Source: Membranipora membranacea (Eukaryota > Bryozoa > Gymnolaemata > Cheilostomatida > Membraniporidae). Taken from it: a stretch of DNA of 64,000 nucleotides. The position numbers and the translations under genes were made by a program. The stretch is taken from NCBI GenBank assembly GCA_914767715.1, contig OU612074.1:19392062-19456061 (forward strand), written 5' to 3'. The notes beneath the pieces were generated by a model that saw only the letters and a list, made by a program, of their open reading frames with translations, did not search any database and was not told the DNA's origin. Positions within the stretch are counted from its first letter, which is position 1; every line of letters begins with the position of its first letter. This document shows positions 1 through 9,560 of this stretch, piece after piece.

Positions 1-439
1 TTATTAGCTTAGCATGACTTGTCTCCTGATAAAGAATATCAAGAACACCATGACCTAATTAACAAGTAGACAACTTCAAATAATAATATAAGTAATGGCT
101 ATTTCCATTTAACTCGGCTCAGCAGTACGACCTTAACTTTAAAGTCTCACCAAGACTGGCGAAAGGTCTGTGTGGGTATTTTATAAGATCAAACATACCA
201 GTTGCAACAAAATCCAAGATGACCGTTTCTTGACCAAACAATCGCAGACTTTGTTTTATGGTCATATTATATCTTTCAGCCTAAAGATTTACATCGGCAA
301 TGGCATATACAAATTGAGGAGATATATTAAGTTAAGCTTTATTTTTATTAATAAATTCATCTTAATTCTAGCATTGTGTGTATTCGTTTTTTATCAATAT
401 TTGATACTGAATGCTTCAATAAACTAAACTCCATACTTA

Positions 440-733
440 AACCACTGCTGCCACAGCTAGGCTTTGCCCAGCATAGCCACCAGTCAAAAATTAAAATAGA
501 GAGTTGTGGCATCAAAACACTAATAAAAATGTTGGATCTCAGCTAGATTTTAAAGGCATCTGATTGGTCAACAACAACATTTGTCATCACTAATGGTGGA
601 TGGCTGGGGAAGAAGATACTCCCTACATTTTGAGAGCTCATATAACTCCACTCAAAGCTGCTGGCTAGATGTTTTGAAGCCACAACTCTCTATTTAAATT
701 TTTGACTGGTGGCTCTGCTGGGCAGCAGTGGTT
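440..733. mobile_element. Inverted-repeat (MITE-like) element, AACCACTGCTGCC ends
   Basis: The two ends are inverted copies. The left end starts AACCACTGCTGCC and continues through CCAGTCAAAAATTAAAATAG. The right end is its reverse complement with small changes and finishes at GGCAGCAGTGGTT. There is no coding capacity inside. An element with related termini lies at 13341-13693, so this is a dispersed family. It sits just downstream of the donor of the lysine-rich first exon, in that gene's first intron. Superfamily not assigned. Confidence 0.7.
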
Positions 734-755
734 AAAGCTTCAAAATTTAACTTAC

Positions 756-1055
756 ATTGGGTTTATCTGCTTCCATATCGTCATCATCCTCAGCTGGTTT
801 TTTCACTGGCTTTCTCTTTCCTTTTTTCCCTCCATTTCTCCGTCTTTTCTTTGATACTTCATCATCACCATTTTGATTTCCACTGTTTTTTGTTTGCTGT
901 ACTTTTACCCCAGCACTGTTTTTGTTAGATTTGTTTTTGTTATTAGGAGTTACAACCTTGCTCTGAGGTTTCTGTTTCTTCTTCACAGCAGAGTTCGAGT
1001 CTGGTTTGTCAGCAGATCCATTTACATTACTTTTGGGTAGCTTTTTCTTCACCAT
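756..1055 (-). CDS. Lysine-rich, probably nuclear/nucleolar protein, first coding exon (partial gene)
   Basis: This 100-codon exon starts at ATG 1055 and ends at a strong GTAAGT donor (intron starts at 755), phase 0. The peptide is low complexity and very basic, with clusters such as KKRRRNGGKKGKRK followed by an acidic run EDDDDMEAD. That composition is typical of nucleolar or chromatin proteins, with bipartite-type nuclear localisation signals. The frame stays open upstream of the ATG to about 1142, so an earlier start cannot be excluded; the ATG at 1055 was chosen because the basic tract begins there. I could not find the next exon in the 750 bases to the left, so the gene probably continues out of the window. 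I do not recognise the family. The exon could be a disordered N-terminus of a ribosome-biogenesis factor. Confidence 0.6.
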
Positions 1056-2936
1056 TATGTTGCTGAGATTATATACTGTAGTATAGTAGGTCAGGAAATG
1101 ATAGGCTACTGTCCGCTGAGTGCTCTTCAGACTGCAATTCAAAATTTAACCACATCAACATCACTGTCATTTTGAGCAATCGATTGATTAAACTGTGATA
1201 ATCTCAAGGTATGACATGTGAACAGATATGCCTTGTTTTGGTACCAAATTGATATACCAGAAAAGCGCACTGACCACAAGATATATTATTGCATACATAT
1301 CTCTGATCGATAGAAAGTGACTAAATTCCCTTAACGCAAGTACCATCACAAGGATTTCGGCAACCCGAGTTAAGCTTTACTTATTAAGGGCGGTTACATC
1401 TAGGGTACTCGTACTAAAGTGACTATAACGGTCAGTGTGCCAGAAGAGTGATGGATAGCCTACGGCATGGAACGCTAGCATGGTCTTATTGAGTGAACCC
1501 AAAAATCACAAGGCTAGGAAATGAGATAGGGTTTAGAGTGAAAAGAGTTATTAAATGTTCACGCAAGTCCTTTGCAGTCTTCGCGTTTGACAATTAGGCA
1601 ACTAGACTGCTTCGGCCGCTTTGTCGTAGGCCGCTTTGTCGTAGGCCGTATTGTCAGTGATGTTCACAATGTTAGCTTGGCATGGGAAAAATCCCTTTGA
1701 TTATAGATTTGACCTCTGACATCTCTCTAGCTCACACTAGTAGAGGAGTTCCAACAGTTTTATGCGATATACATTCAATAACTCACATCAAATCATAGGT
1801 ATGTATAATTACATATAAAGGGATAGGCCTGGCGCTAGATATAACATACAAAATAACTTTTTTGGTTCTATGATAGCTACAACTATCAGTATCTTAACTA
1901 ACAAATGCATGATGATTGTTATATATATATTTATATATATATATATATATAATCCCACATATATAATATATTTGTATATGATAAATGACTATCAAACTGA
2001 AACTAGCAGCTCATAATTCTAGCTAGCTGAGTTAAGAGCCTTGAATCTGGCCGACTAGGTACTGGTATGTCCTAAAGTTACTACTAAGATGATGAGATGT
2101 ACTAGGACTAGCAGATTACCTTACTAGCTAGAACTAGTACTAGTAGTATTACAGTTAGCAAGTTTGTAAATTAGTATGAGACAGAGTAGCAGGATCAATA
2201 CTTAAGACTTAAATTCACTACAAGTACATGATCATGTATGTAATAAAATCACCCCCCCCCCCCCTTCAACAACAAGCAAAGTCAAAGGCCAGTGAATCAT
2301 GCATTCATGGGGCCCTGGGACTTACATGTCATTACTTTGCCAATGTCCACTATCAACCACCCAAAAAACACCAAACCACCAGTTTGGTGTTTTTTGGGTG
2401 GTTGATAGTGGACATTGGCAAAGTAACCTGACCTCAACACTGCCATATCCTTGATATAATCCTAATAAGAGTGAACTAAGCCATGAATAAGTAAAGATTT
2501 TGAAGTTATTAGTAATTTTTACATGAGGATCAAAATTGTTAAAACCAACACATGTTATTTAAGGCCTAAGTTTCAGTTTCGTAATAGCAGCTTAAGGGTT
2601 GATGGAGAAACCCCCAAACCATGTGGTAAGACTAGGGTTACTTTTCTTGAATGCTGAAGGTAGAAAAATGATCCTTTTATAAATAGACAACAAATTGATG
2701 ATAGTTTGCAATGACAAAATTTACATTATTGTCAATTATTTTTCCTTCAACAACCACAAATATTTTCATTCAGATTGTAAGTCATAAATATAATTCTTTC
2801 TATAGAGTGGATGTAGCAGGGTACAGTAGGATATCCACTAGTTGGACCTGATCTTGCATAACTTGTTGGCTACCAACTATGACAAGACGTAGCCCTCATT
2901 TATGTACATGGCCTTGATAAGTTGACTCGGTATCAC
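1056..2936. other. Intergenic region with simple repeats
   Basis: No gene is visible. It contains a short 18-bp repeat built on GGCCGCTTTGTCGTA (about 1612-1655), an AT-dinucleotide tract (about 1920-1952), a C homopolymer (about 2251-2264) and the fold-back element at 2332-2426, annotated separately. Confidence 0.6.
2332..2426. repeat. Perfect fold-back element (45-bp stem, 5-nt loop)
   Basis: The sequence 2332-2376 is exactly inverted at 2382-2426, leaving CACCA as the loop. The stem starts TTACTTTGCCAATGTCC. Related but degraded stretches containing GGACATTGGCAAAGTAA-like sequence occur near 7450-7492 and 44264-44325, so this is a mobile fold-back/MITE family. No arm mismatch was seen, which suggests recent origin or repair. 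Confidence 0.85.
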
Positions 2937-4010
2937 TGTTCTGGATTTTCTTGATTACTACACCCGTCTTGTGATTAGTTTGGTAGCTTAGGCACGAGGG
3001 TTAATAAATCCACCAGAACAAGAAAGCTTCAGTGTCTATTCAAGCACACTGACCGAGTTGCCAATCCGTTACGCAACTCAAACCGGCTTATACAAAGCCC
3101 AATTGATGATCCAGTGAGTATTGGCTCTCACCTCAACAATTGCGGTTACTCAGAATGAGGGGTTGTATAAGGCGTTGAGCCCCCTTACTCACTGCCGAGA
3201 ACCAAAGACCTATATTGCAATAAATATAGTCAATCCGCCAATAATATTGCCACTTGCGAAGATGTGAATATCTATGATGTAAATTATAGGCATTGAAGCC
3301 AGGCTTACAACTATAGTCAAACCTCTGCGACTGCGAAGAATGGAAAAGCTATGATGTAAATTATAGGCATTCGAGCCAGGCTTACAACTATAGTCAACCA
3401 CCCTTTGTGCTCAACGGAGTAATTACCAGTGGAATTATCCTGCAAGCCACCACTCTAACAATTATAGGCACTAGGCCAGGCTGTTAATAGTGATATACCA
3501 AGATAAAAGAGACTGAATTATAGACACTAGGTCAGGCTCAGTCCTCAATGTTACTTGGGACAATTTAGTTATATATACAACTTATTATGTTAATAACAGT
3601 TTATTGCTCTCACAATTCAACCATCCACAATGAAGTCTGATAACTAAATCATGATGCACAAAGCCCTGACGCTCCTTTTATAGGCGCATTGGAAAAACTG
3701 TCCTAAATGCACTTGAAACTGTCCTAAATGCACTTGAGTTTACTATAGCCTACTAATTCATAAAAGCATAATACATTATGGGCATTGACATAAAATCAAT
3801 ATCACATCACAGGCTATCATTTACAATGTGACAAGTACTTTTCTGCATGTTCCTCCACTTATACACACATTACTTATATACAATAGGTTGATCAGAAAAC
3901 ATTCACATTAATAGGCTATTTTAGCGAGTCATTATTTATCATTAGTAGTAAAAAGTAAACAAGGAATATTTTAGATTTAGAGCAACAGAAGCTGAGGCAT
4001 TTCCATATCA
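2937..4010 (-). repeat. 3' LTR of the gag-only retrotransposon
   Basis: Same sequence as 5042-6115. It contains internal direct repeats: a roughly 47-bp unit around AATTATAGGCATT and CAGGCTTACAACTATAG at about 3278-3325 and again at 3352-3398, shorter relatives near 3459 and 3514, and a 21-bp repeat containing AACTGTCCTAAATGCACTTG at about 3696-3735. In minus-strand orientation the TATA-like box CTATAAAAGG lies at 3674-3683. The 63-codon frame inside each LTR is not considered coding. Confidence 0.92.
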
Positions 4011-4022
4011 CTCTCCCCACCA
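4011..4022 (-). other. Polypurine tract of the LTR retrotransposon
   Basis: On the minus strand GGTGGGGAGAG directly abuts the TG start of the 3' LTR. This is where plus-strand DNA synthesis is primed in LTR retroelements. Confidence 0.75.
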
Positions 4023-4041
4023 ATCGAGCCTCTATACTCGA

Positions 4042-4668
4042 TTAAGTCCTGTATGATGATTTATGTGTGTCTGTACTTGCAGATAGCTGAAGATATTCTT
4101 TCGCTGCTCTTACAGCATCGTCTAATGTTGGTGTTCGTACTGCAAGTAGATGTCTCTGCAGCTCTTTGTTGTTTAAAGAGGACATGAATTCGTCTAGTGC
4201 CATTTCTTTCAAGAATTGTGGCGACATATCTGGATACGCAACATCCACCAAGCTTTCAATCAAAGACGCATGTTCCTGTAGATTAGTTTTATATTCTTTT
4301 GTAAGGCTAGCCAGTTTTGACCTAGCCTCCCTTTTGCTCATTCCAAACCTGGAGCGTAAGGCGTTGATAATTAATTCCGTACTTTGGTATTTTCCACAAT
4401 CCAAAGCTGCTCCTTGTAAAGCCTGTCGTAGATGAATGACAGCTGCTTCTTCATTCCAGTTGCTAGCTCTTGCAACGTCAGTAAATTGCTGTATGAAATA
4501 TTCAACGTTTGAATGGCCCTCATACTTAGGCGCTTTAAAATTTCCATCTCTCTCAGTTTGTGGAGGAAGCCTCTCCAAAATTCTCTCCATGACAGCAGAA
4601 AGTTTATCAATGTGTGCTCCTTCTGAGAGTGCGTCTCCTGCTGCACTTTGGCTCCTTGTGGTTGTCAT
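4042..4668 (-). CDS. Retrotransposon Gag capsid-like protein
   Basis: This 208-codon frame starts at ATG 4668; the frame is open a little further upstream but without another ATG. It matches the capsid part of Gypsy-type Gag proteins: F(K)APKYEGHSNVEYFIQQFTDVA, then LRQALQGAALDCG, FGMSKREARSKLASL and the ending LQRHLLAVRTPTLDDAVRAA, all typical of the retrotransposon gag domain. There is no CCHC zinc knuckle: the frame stops shortly after the capsid domain and about 20 bases before the polypurine tract. The product could assemble particles but cannot copy itself. Confidence 0.85.
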   Translation of the reverse strand: MTTTRSQSAAGDALSEGAHIDKLSAVMERILERLPPQTERDGNFKAPKYEGHSNVEYFIQQFTDVARASNWNEEAAVIHLRQALQGAALDCGKYQSTELIINALRSRFGMSKREARSKLASLTKEYKTNLQEHASLIESLVDVAYPDMSPQFLKEMALDEFMSSLNNKELQRHLLAVRTPTLDDAVRAAKEYLQLSASTDTHKSSYRT

Positions 4669-5020
4669 ATTTGGAGTGTCAATATGTGTGTTCAATCCTT
4701 AAAACTTGATGTTGATATCACTACTGTTCTCAATTGACCTATTTGAATAACATTAGAGACACTGTGGTCAGGCGTTATTTCAAAAATCTCAGTCTCATAG
4801 GCACTTAGGGCCAGGGAACTGGAGATCAACGGTCAAATTGATAGCAAAGTGATACACTCACCAACACAATGATGTAAAGGATGGAGAATCTGTCTGTCCA
4901 ATGAGAATCGATTAAGGCTGGCTCTGTTTTCCTGTTGACGCCAGAGCTGATGATGTTTAGGATATTCTTTTTTTTTGGGTTTTTCTGTATATTTTCTAGT
5001 TTCAGGATACAAAGGCGTGT

Positions 5021-5038
5021 ATCCCACTGCTGCCACCA
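5021..5038 (-). other. Primer-binding site (tRNA-Leu type)
   Basis: Three bases after the 5' LTR the minus strand reads TGGTGGCAGCAGTGGGAT. Its complement ends in CCACCA and resembles the 3' end of a eukaryotic tRNA-Leu. This fixes the element's orientation as minus. Confidence 0.75.
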
Positions 5039-5041
5039 ATT

Positions 5042-6115
5042 TGTTCTGGATTTTCTTGATTACTACACCCGTCTTGTGATTAGTTTGGTAGCTTAGGCAC
5101 GAGGGTTAATAAATCCACCAGAACAAGAAAGCTTCAGTGTCTATTCAAGCACACTGACCGAGTTGCCAATCCGTTACGCAACTCAAACCGGCTTATACAA
5201 AGCCCAATTGATGATCCAGTGAGTATTGGCTCTCACCTCAACAATTGCGGTTACTCAGAATGAGGGGTTGTATAAGGCGTTGAGCCCCCTTACTCACTGC
5301 CGAGAACCAAAGACCTATATTGCAATAAATATAGTCAATCCGCCAATAATATTGCCACTTGCGAAGATGTGAATATCTATGATGTAAATTATAGGCATTG
5401 AAGCCAGGCTTACAACTATAGTCAAACCTCTGCGACTGCGAAGAATGGAAAAGCTATGATGTAAATTATAGGCATTCGAGCCAGGCTTACAACTATAGTC
5501 AACCACCCTTTGTGCTCAACGGAGTAATTACCAGTGGAATTATCCTGCAAGCCACCACTCTAACAATTATAGGCACTAGGCCAGGCTGTTAATAGTGATA
5601 TACCAAGATAAAAGAGACTGAATTATAGACACTAGGTCAGGCTCAGTCCTCAATGTTACTTGGGACAATTTAGTTATATATACAACTTATTATGTTAATA
5701 ACAGTTTATTGCTCTCACAATTCAACCATCCACAATGAAGTCTGATAACTAAATCATGATGCACAAAGCCCTGACGCTCCTTTTATAGGCGCATTGGAAA
5801 AACTGTCCTAAATGCACTTGAAACTGTCCTAAATGCACTTGAGTTTACTATAGCCTACTAATTCATAAAAGCATAATACATTATGGGCATTGACATAAAA
5901 TCAATATCATATCACAGGCTATCATTTACAATGTGACAAGTACTTTTCTGCATGTTCCTCCACTTATACACACATTACTTATATACAATAGGTTGATCAG
6001 AAAACATTCACATTAATAGGCTATTTTAGCGAGTCATTATTTATCATTAGTAGTAAAAAGTAAACAAGGAATATTTTAGATTTAGAGCAACAGAAGCTGA
6101 GGCATTTCCATATCA
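5042..6115 (-). repeat. 5' LTR of the gag-only retrotransposon
   Basis: This is the promoter-bearing LTR. On the minus strand a canonical CTATAAAAGG box is at 5779-5788 and an AATAAA polyadenylation signal at 5705-5710, consistent with a compact U3-R junction. It carries the same internal repeats as the 3' LTR. Confidence 0.92.
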
Positions 6116-8097
6116 GAAGGATATAACAGGGATATTGTTAATTACTGTCTCTATCCAATATTAAAATTAAATAGTTCATTTATTTGTTAAATATATTCAT
6201 TTATTATGTTACTCATAAGGCCTGTAGGGGAGGGAGTCAGGGGTACTGTCTGAGTGGGACTGCTGTGGAAGGCTTCTGCCTTGCTTAGAGCATTTAGCCT
6301 GAGAGTGTAAAGACTCAGCTGGAATCAATTTATTCATGCTACAACAAATGCATCATTTCATCATCACCACTTTTTGTGTTGAGTGGCAAGTGGTGCCAGA
6401 CCTCTGGAAAGCAAACCTCCCTGTACTGGTTTGGCTTAGAGTATAAGCATGAGAGTGATGGGGCGAACAATGTTGCACTGAAACAATGAAGAGTTGGCAG
6501 CCTCCCTGGTTGCGCAACAGCGTAAACACACCAATTATGTCAAACCACCGAAACTGACAAAATGCACTGAGGGATCGATGAGATTGATTGAGATGCTCAG
6601 CAACACACAGGGGTGGCTTCATGCTGCTGGGGCCGGCCATGAGGAGGTTGTACTAGAGAAGGCCTCGAAACAGCGTTTGACTCATGGTTTCTAGCTGAAG
6701 ACCTGTGTGTTGTGCAGTGGTACGCGCACCACTGTATGTTGTATCGCCAGAAGCAGTTGATTCAATCAATGGCCACATATTTGCCAGTTTCAAACTTCTT
6801 GGATGTGATACTGGTTCACAGGAATTAAATAGGGATGCTGATTTCTTATTTGGTTGTTTGGTGTCTGGGTGTAGAGAATTCTTGATAATAATCAGTAAGC
6901 TAGGGGAGATAAATGCTACTTTGGTCTGCGAATGATATCAACCTCGCATTGACAACCATTTTTACACTCAGCCTAGACTTCCGTGTACTATTGAAAAAAC
7001 TGAGGAATAAACTGTTCTCATACTGGAGCCATACTAATAGATGGTAAATACATTATAATTTGAGTGTTAGCTATGCTTTGTCAGTCCAGAAAAGTTATTT
7101 CTGCAACCGCCAACGGCAAGAAAATAAAGTATAAAAGCAGAAGCATCTAAAACCACTTTTATCTGTTGCTGGCATATGGGGATATGTGGCTCCCTCTGGC
7201 ATACCTATCATAGACAGGTGATGTCAGATAATATTGGCCAACAAAAAAGCTACCCATTGGCAACCTCTTCAAAAGGTTGCTGGCTAAGCCTTGCCGGCTG
7301 GGACTGGACTTACTTACATGCATGCATGCCTTTATTTTTTTTAATTTTATATTACCGTATATTACCAAGGAGTATTCCTTGCTTTTAGTTTACTTTGCTA
7401 ACTATTACTAACTATTAACTTCTATTTCTCAACTAAAAATGATAATGTCCGCTGTTTGGACGGTTGTTACTGGACATTGTTGGCAAAGTAAAGGTTTGCA
7501 AGACTGATGAATTATTATCTGTGGCCAGGCACTATTTGAAATCATTTCATTTACAACATTAGCCTAATAAACATTAATTGATGTCAGTTTGAGTCAGTGT
7601 TGTCTGTTGGCATCTGGTGATTGCCTTATCCAGCCGGCACAACTGCATCTAAACTATATGGTGGAAAGATGTTAACCTTAGGAGAAACTGAAATGCATCT
7701 GACTAATGTGACAATCTGTCATACTAGAATATGTTGGAGAGGTGCATTCCAGTAGATATTGTAACTGTTACGGTAGCTAAACCGTCTTTGCTACACACAT
7801 AAAATATAACATCAGGAGGTAACTACCGCACGACAATACAAAAATTACCAACTTAGCAGTGCAAAGAAGACTAAGTGGCTTTGTGATCGATGCTTGTCCA
7901 AGAATATCCTGATCTCTCTATATGATAATATTTAGACTAGAGAGGGATTTTTTTAATACTATTGGCAAATGTAAAAATCTCAAATATTTAGTCAACTCTT
8001 AGCTGTAAATCTCAGCTTTTTGACTGACTCTCCTTACTTGGTACTGGTTGGACATCCTGACAGCAGGCTAGATTGTGTCAGCTATTTAATTAATTAC
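6116..8097. other. Intergenic region, no gene recognised
   Basis: Only short, non-conserved reading frames are present. A piece related to the 2332-2426 fold-back family lies near 7450-7492 (GGACATTGTTGGCAAAGTAA). A TATAAAAG motif near 7130 has no recognisable gene behind it. Confidence 0.5.
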
Positions 8098-8434
8098 TTA
8101 AAGGCCGATCCCAATGAAGTTCTAACTTACTGTATGTTTCTCATGAGGTTCTAAACCCTCATTTGAGCCATTGGACAAAACTCTACACCTACCACAGGCA
8201 GATCTGTTGATGCTCAAAGCTGATGCTTCATGAAAACAGTCATGGTCCCAGCTCATGACGTCACAAGTAGTGTTTTCTTAAATTACATTCATTCTACCAA
8301 GCTGTGATTACACTGCACTATAACTGCTGTTGCTCTCTAATATACTAATAGACCTATTTTGTTCTTCTACTGCCTTTCTATAGAGATGGCTGCTGCAAAT
8401 TTGGTAAGCAAATTTAGTTAGTAGGCCTACTTGT

Positions 8435-8600
8435 ATGCACTGATATACATTCATGAACTGATATACATACACTGATATACATACACTGATATACATTCAT
8501 GAACTGATATACATACATGCTATATACATACATGAACTGCTGCATACATGAACCGCTACATGCATGAACCGATATACATACACTGATATACATTCATGAA
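8435..8600. repeat. Minisatellite, ACTGATATACAT-type units
   Basis: Imperfect tandem units alternate CTGATATACATACA and CATGAAC blocks across about 160 bp. Non-coding. Confidence 0.75.
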
Positions 8601-9050
8601 TTTATATCAATGCATGTATGTATTGAATTGAACTTGAACAAAATATATTGCTGACCAGAGTATTTTCAACCAATGGTGTGGTTACTATTAAATAATAGAT
8701 GAGGATGAATGATTGAAATGATAAGTAGTAAAAGTTTAGTTAGTAAGTTTGTCAGTTCAGAGATTTACTTCTCTAACTCATTACTGTACATCTACTTACT
8801 GTCACAACTCAGGCCCCTGCAGGCCTGGCATGCTCCCTAGATGCCCACGCCACAGCGCGTACTAGAGCAATCCAAATATTAGGGGAGTGATGGTACAGAT
8901 CCCCTCGAATACTTTGGAATGAGTGAATAAGATGTCAGGCTACAATCACCTCAATTTCTGTCGGATATTTTTGCTAGGAACAATCAAATAACAATGAATA
9001 ATCAGTTCAGGCAGCTTTCAGTCGTTGCCGGCTATGCGGAAGAGGATCAT

Positions 9051-9236
9051 TCAGTTGTAGAAAGGCGGTTTCGCCTTCTTTTGAGCTTCTCGAAGTTGGA
9101 GATTGCTGCGCCATAAAACACGGTCCAAGCAGGCAGATGTCCAGGAGGTGGGGTCGATGTTGAAGTCACGTAGATCTCTCTTCAGGACATCTTTGTAGGG
9201 GAGACGCGGTCTTCCGATTGGTCGAAATCCCTCCTT
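9051..9236 (-). pseudogene. Non-LTR retrotransposon (LINE) C-terminal fragment
   Basis: The minus-strand frame contains GRPRLPYKDVLKRDLRDFNI followed by W..ACLDRVLWR. It resembles the short region after the reverse transcriptase in many animal LINEs (GRPxLRYKDVxKRDLK...DRxxWR). Nothing upstream encodes reverse transcriptase, so this is a relic, here inside the 8098-9495 inverted-repeat element. Confidence 0.65.
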
Positions 9237-9560
9237 TACCACACATGGATAATACAAACAGTAAAAACCATTAGTGGCAAATGTTAAACACTATCTATGA
9301 CGTCAGATGTCAAAGGCCATTTAAATGGTTTCTCAATGTGACTGAATTTATTGACTGGTTGATGGAGATGTCATCTCTGAGCATCAGTAGATTTGGTTGT
9401 GGTAGGTGTAGAATCTTGTCCAATGGATCATCTTAAAGCTCATCACCTAAAGTAAAACATGACAACACTTAGAACTTCGTTAGGATCGGCCTTTAACCTG
9501 TCTATATCATTTATTTTAGCTCTGACTCAAGTTTGGTTTGCATAGTCCTACTGTACTAAA

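Larger units (their letters stand above)
2937..6115 (-). mobile_element. Gag-only LTR retrotransposon (Ty3/Gypsy-like), non-autonomous
   Basis: Two 1074-bp direct repeats flank a 1031-bp internal region. Read on the minus strand the LTRs begin TG and end CA. The internal region starts with a tRNA-Leu-type primer-binding site, carries one gag reading frame and ends in a polypurine tract. No protease, reverse transcriptase, RNase H or integrase is present. The element therefore resembles the non-autonomous terminal-repeat retrotransposon class that keeps gag (TR-GAG) and would need pol from a relative. By eye I found one difference between the LTRs (C at 3805, T at 5910), so the copy is young. 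The flanking bases (ATCAC on the left, GAAGG on the right) do not match, so no target-site duplication is seen. Confidence 0.9.
8098..9495. mobile_element. 1.4-kb element with long terminal inverted repeats
   Basis: The left end TTAAAGGCCGATCC and the following ~130 bases (including CATTGGACAA, TCTACACCTACCACA and a GATGCTCA motif) reappear inverted at about 9345-9495, ending GGATCGGCCTTTAA. The interior holds a minisatellite and a LINE fragment but no transposase. It ends about 65 bases upstream of the hydrolase-fold gene's ATG, so it may supply promoter sequence. Length and long TIRs suggest a non-autonomous DNA transposon; the superfamily is unknown. Confidence 0.65.

Noticed and set aside
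747-1142. Start of the lysine-rich protein at the far end of the open frame (near 1142)
   Set aside because: The extra residues are unlike the basic protein and there is a well-placed ATG at 1055, although the upstream frame is not closed by a stop.
3210-3401. 63-codon minus-strand frame, repeated at 5315-5506
   Set aside because: It lies in the LTRs and results from the internal direct repeats; identical because the LTRs are identical, not because of coding constraint.
6494-6694. Plus-strand frame with HAAGAGHEEVV, faintly like an ankyrin repeat
   Set aside because: Only one poor match, no flanking repeats, no splice context.
8435-8600. CRISPR-like array
   Set aside because: The units are contiguous and variable with no spacers; a minisatellite in animal DNA.
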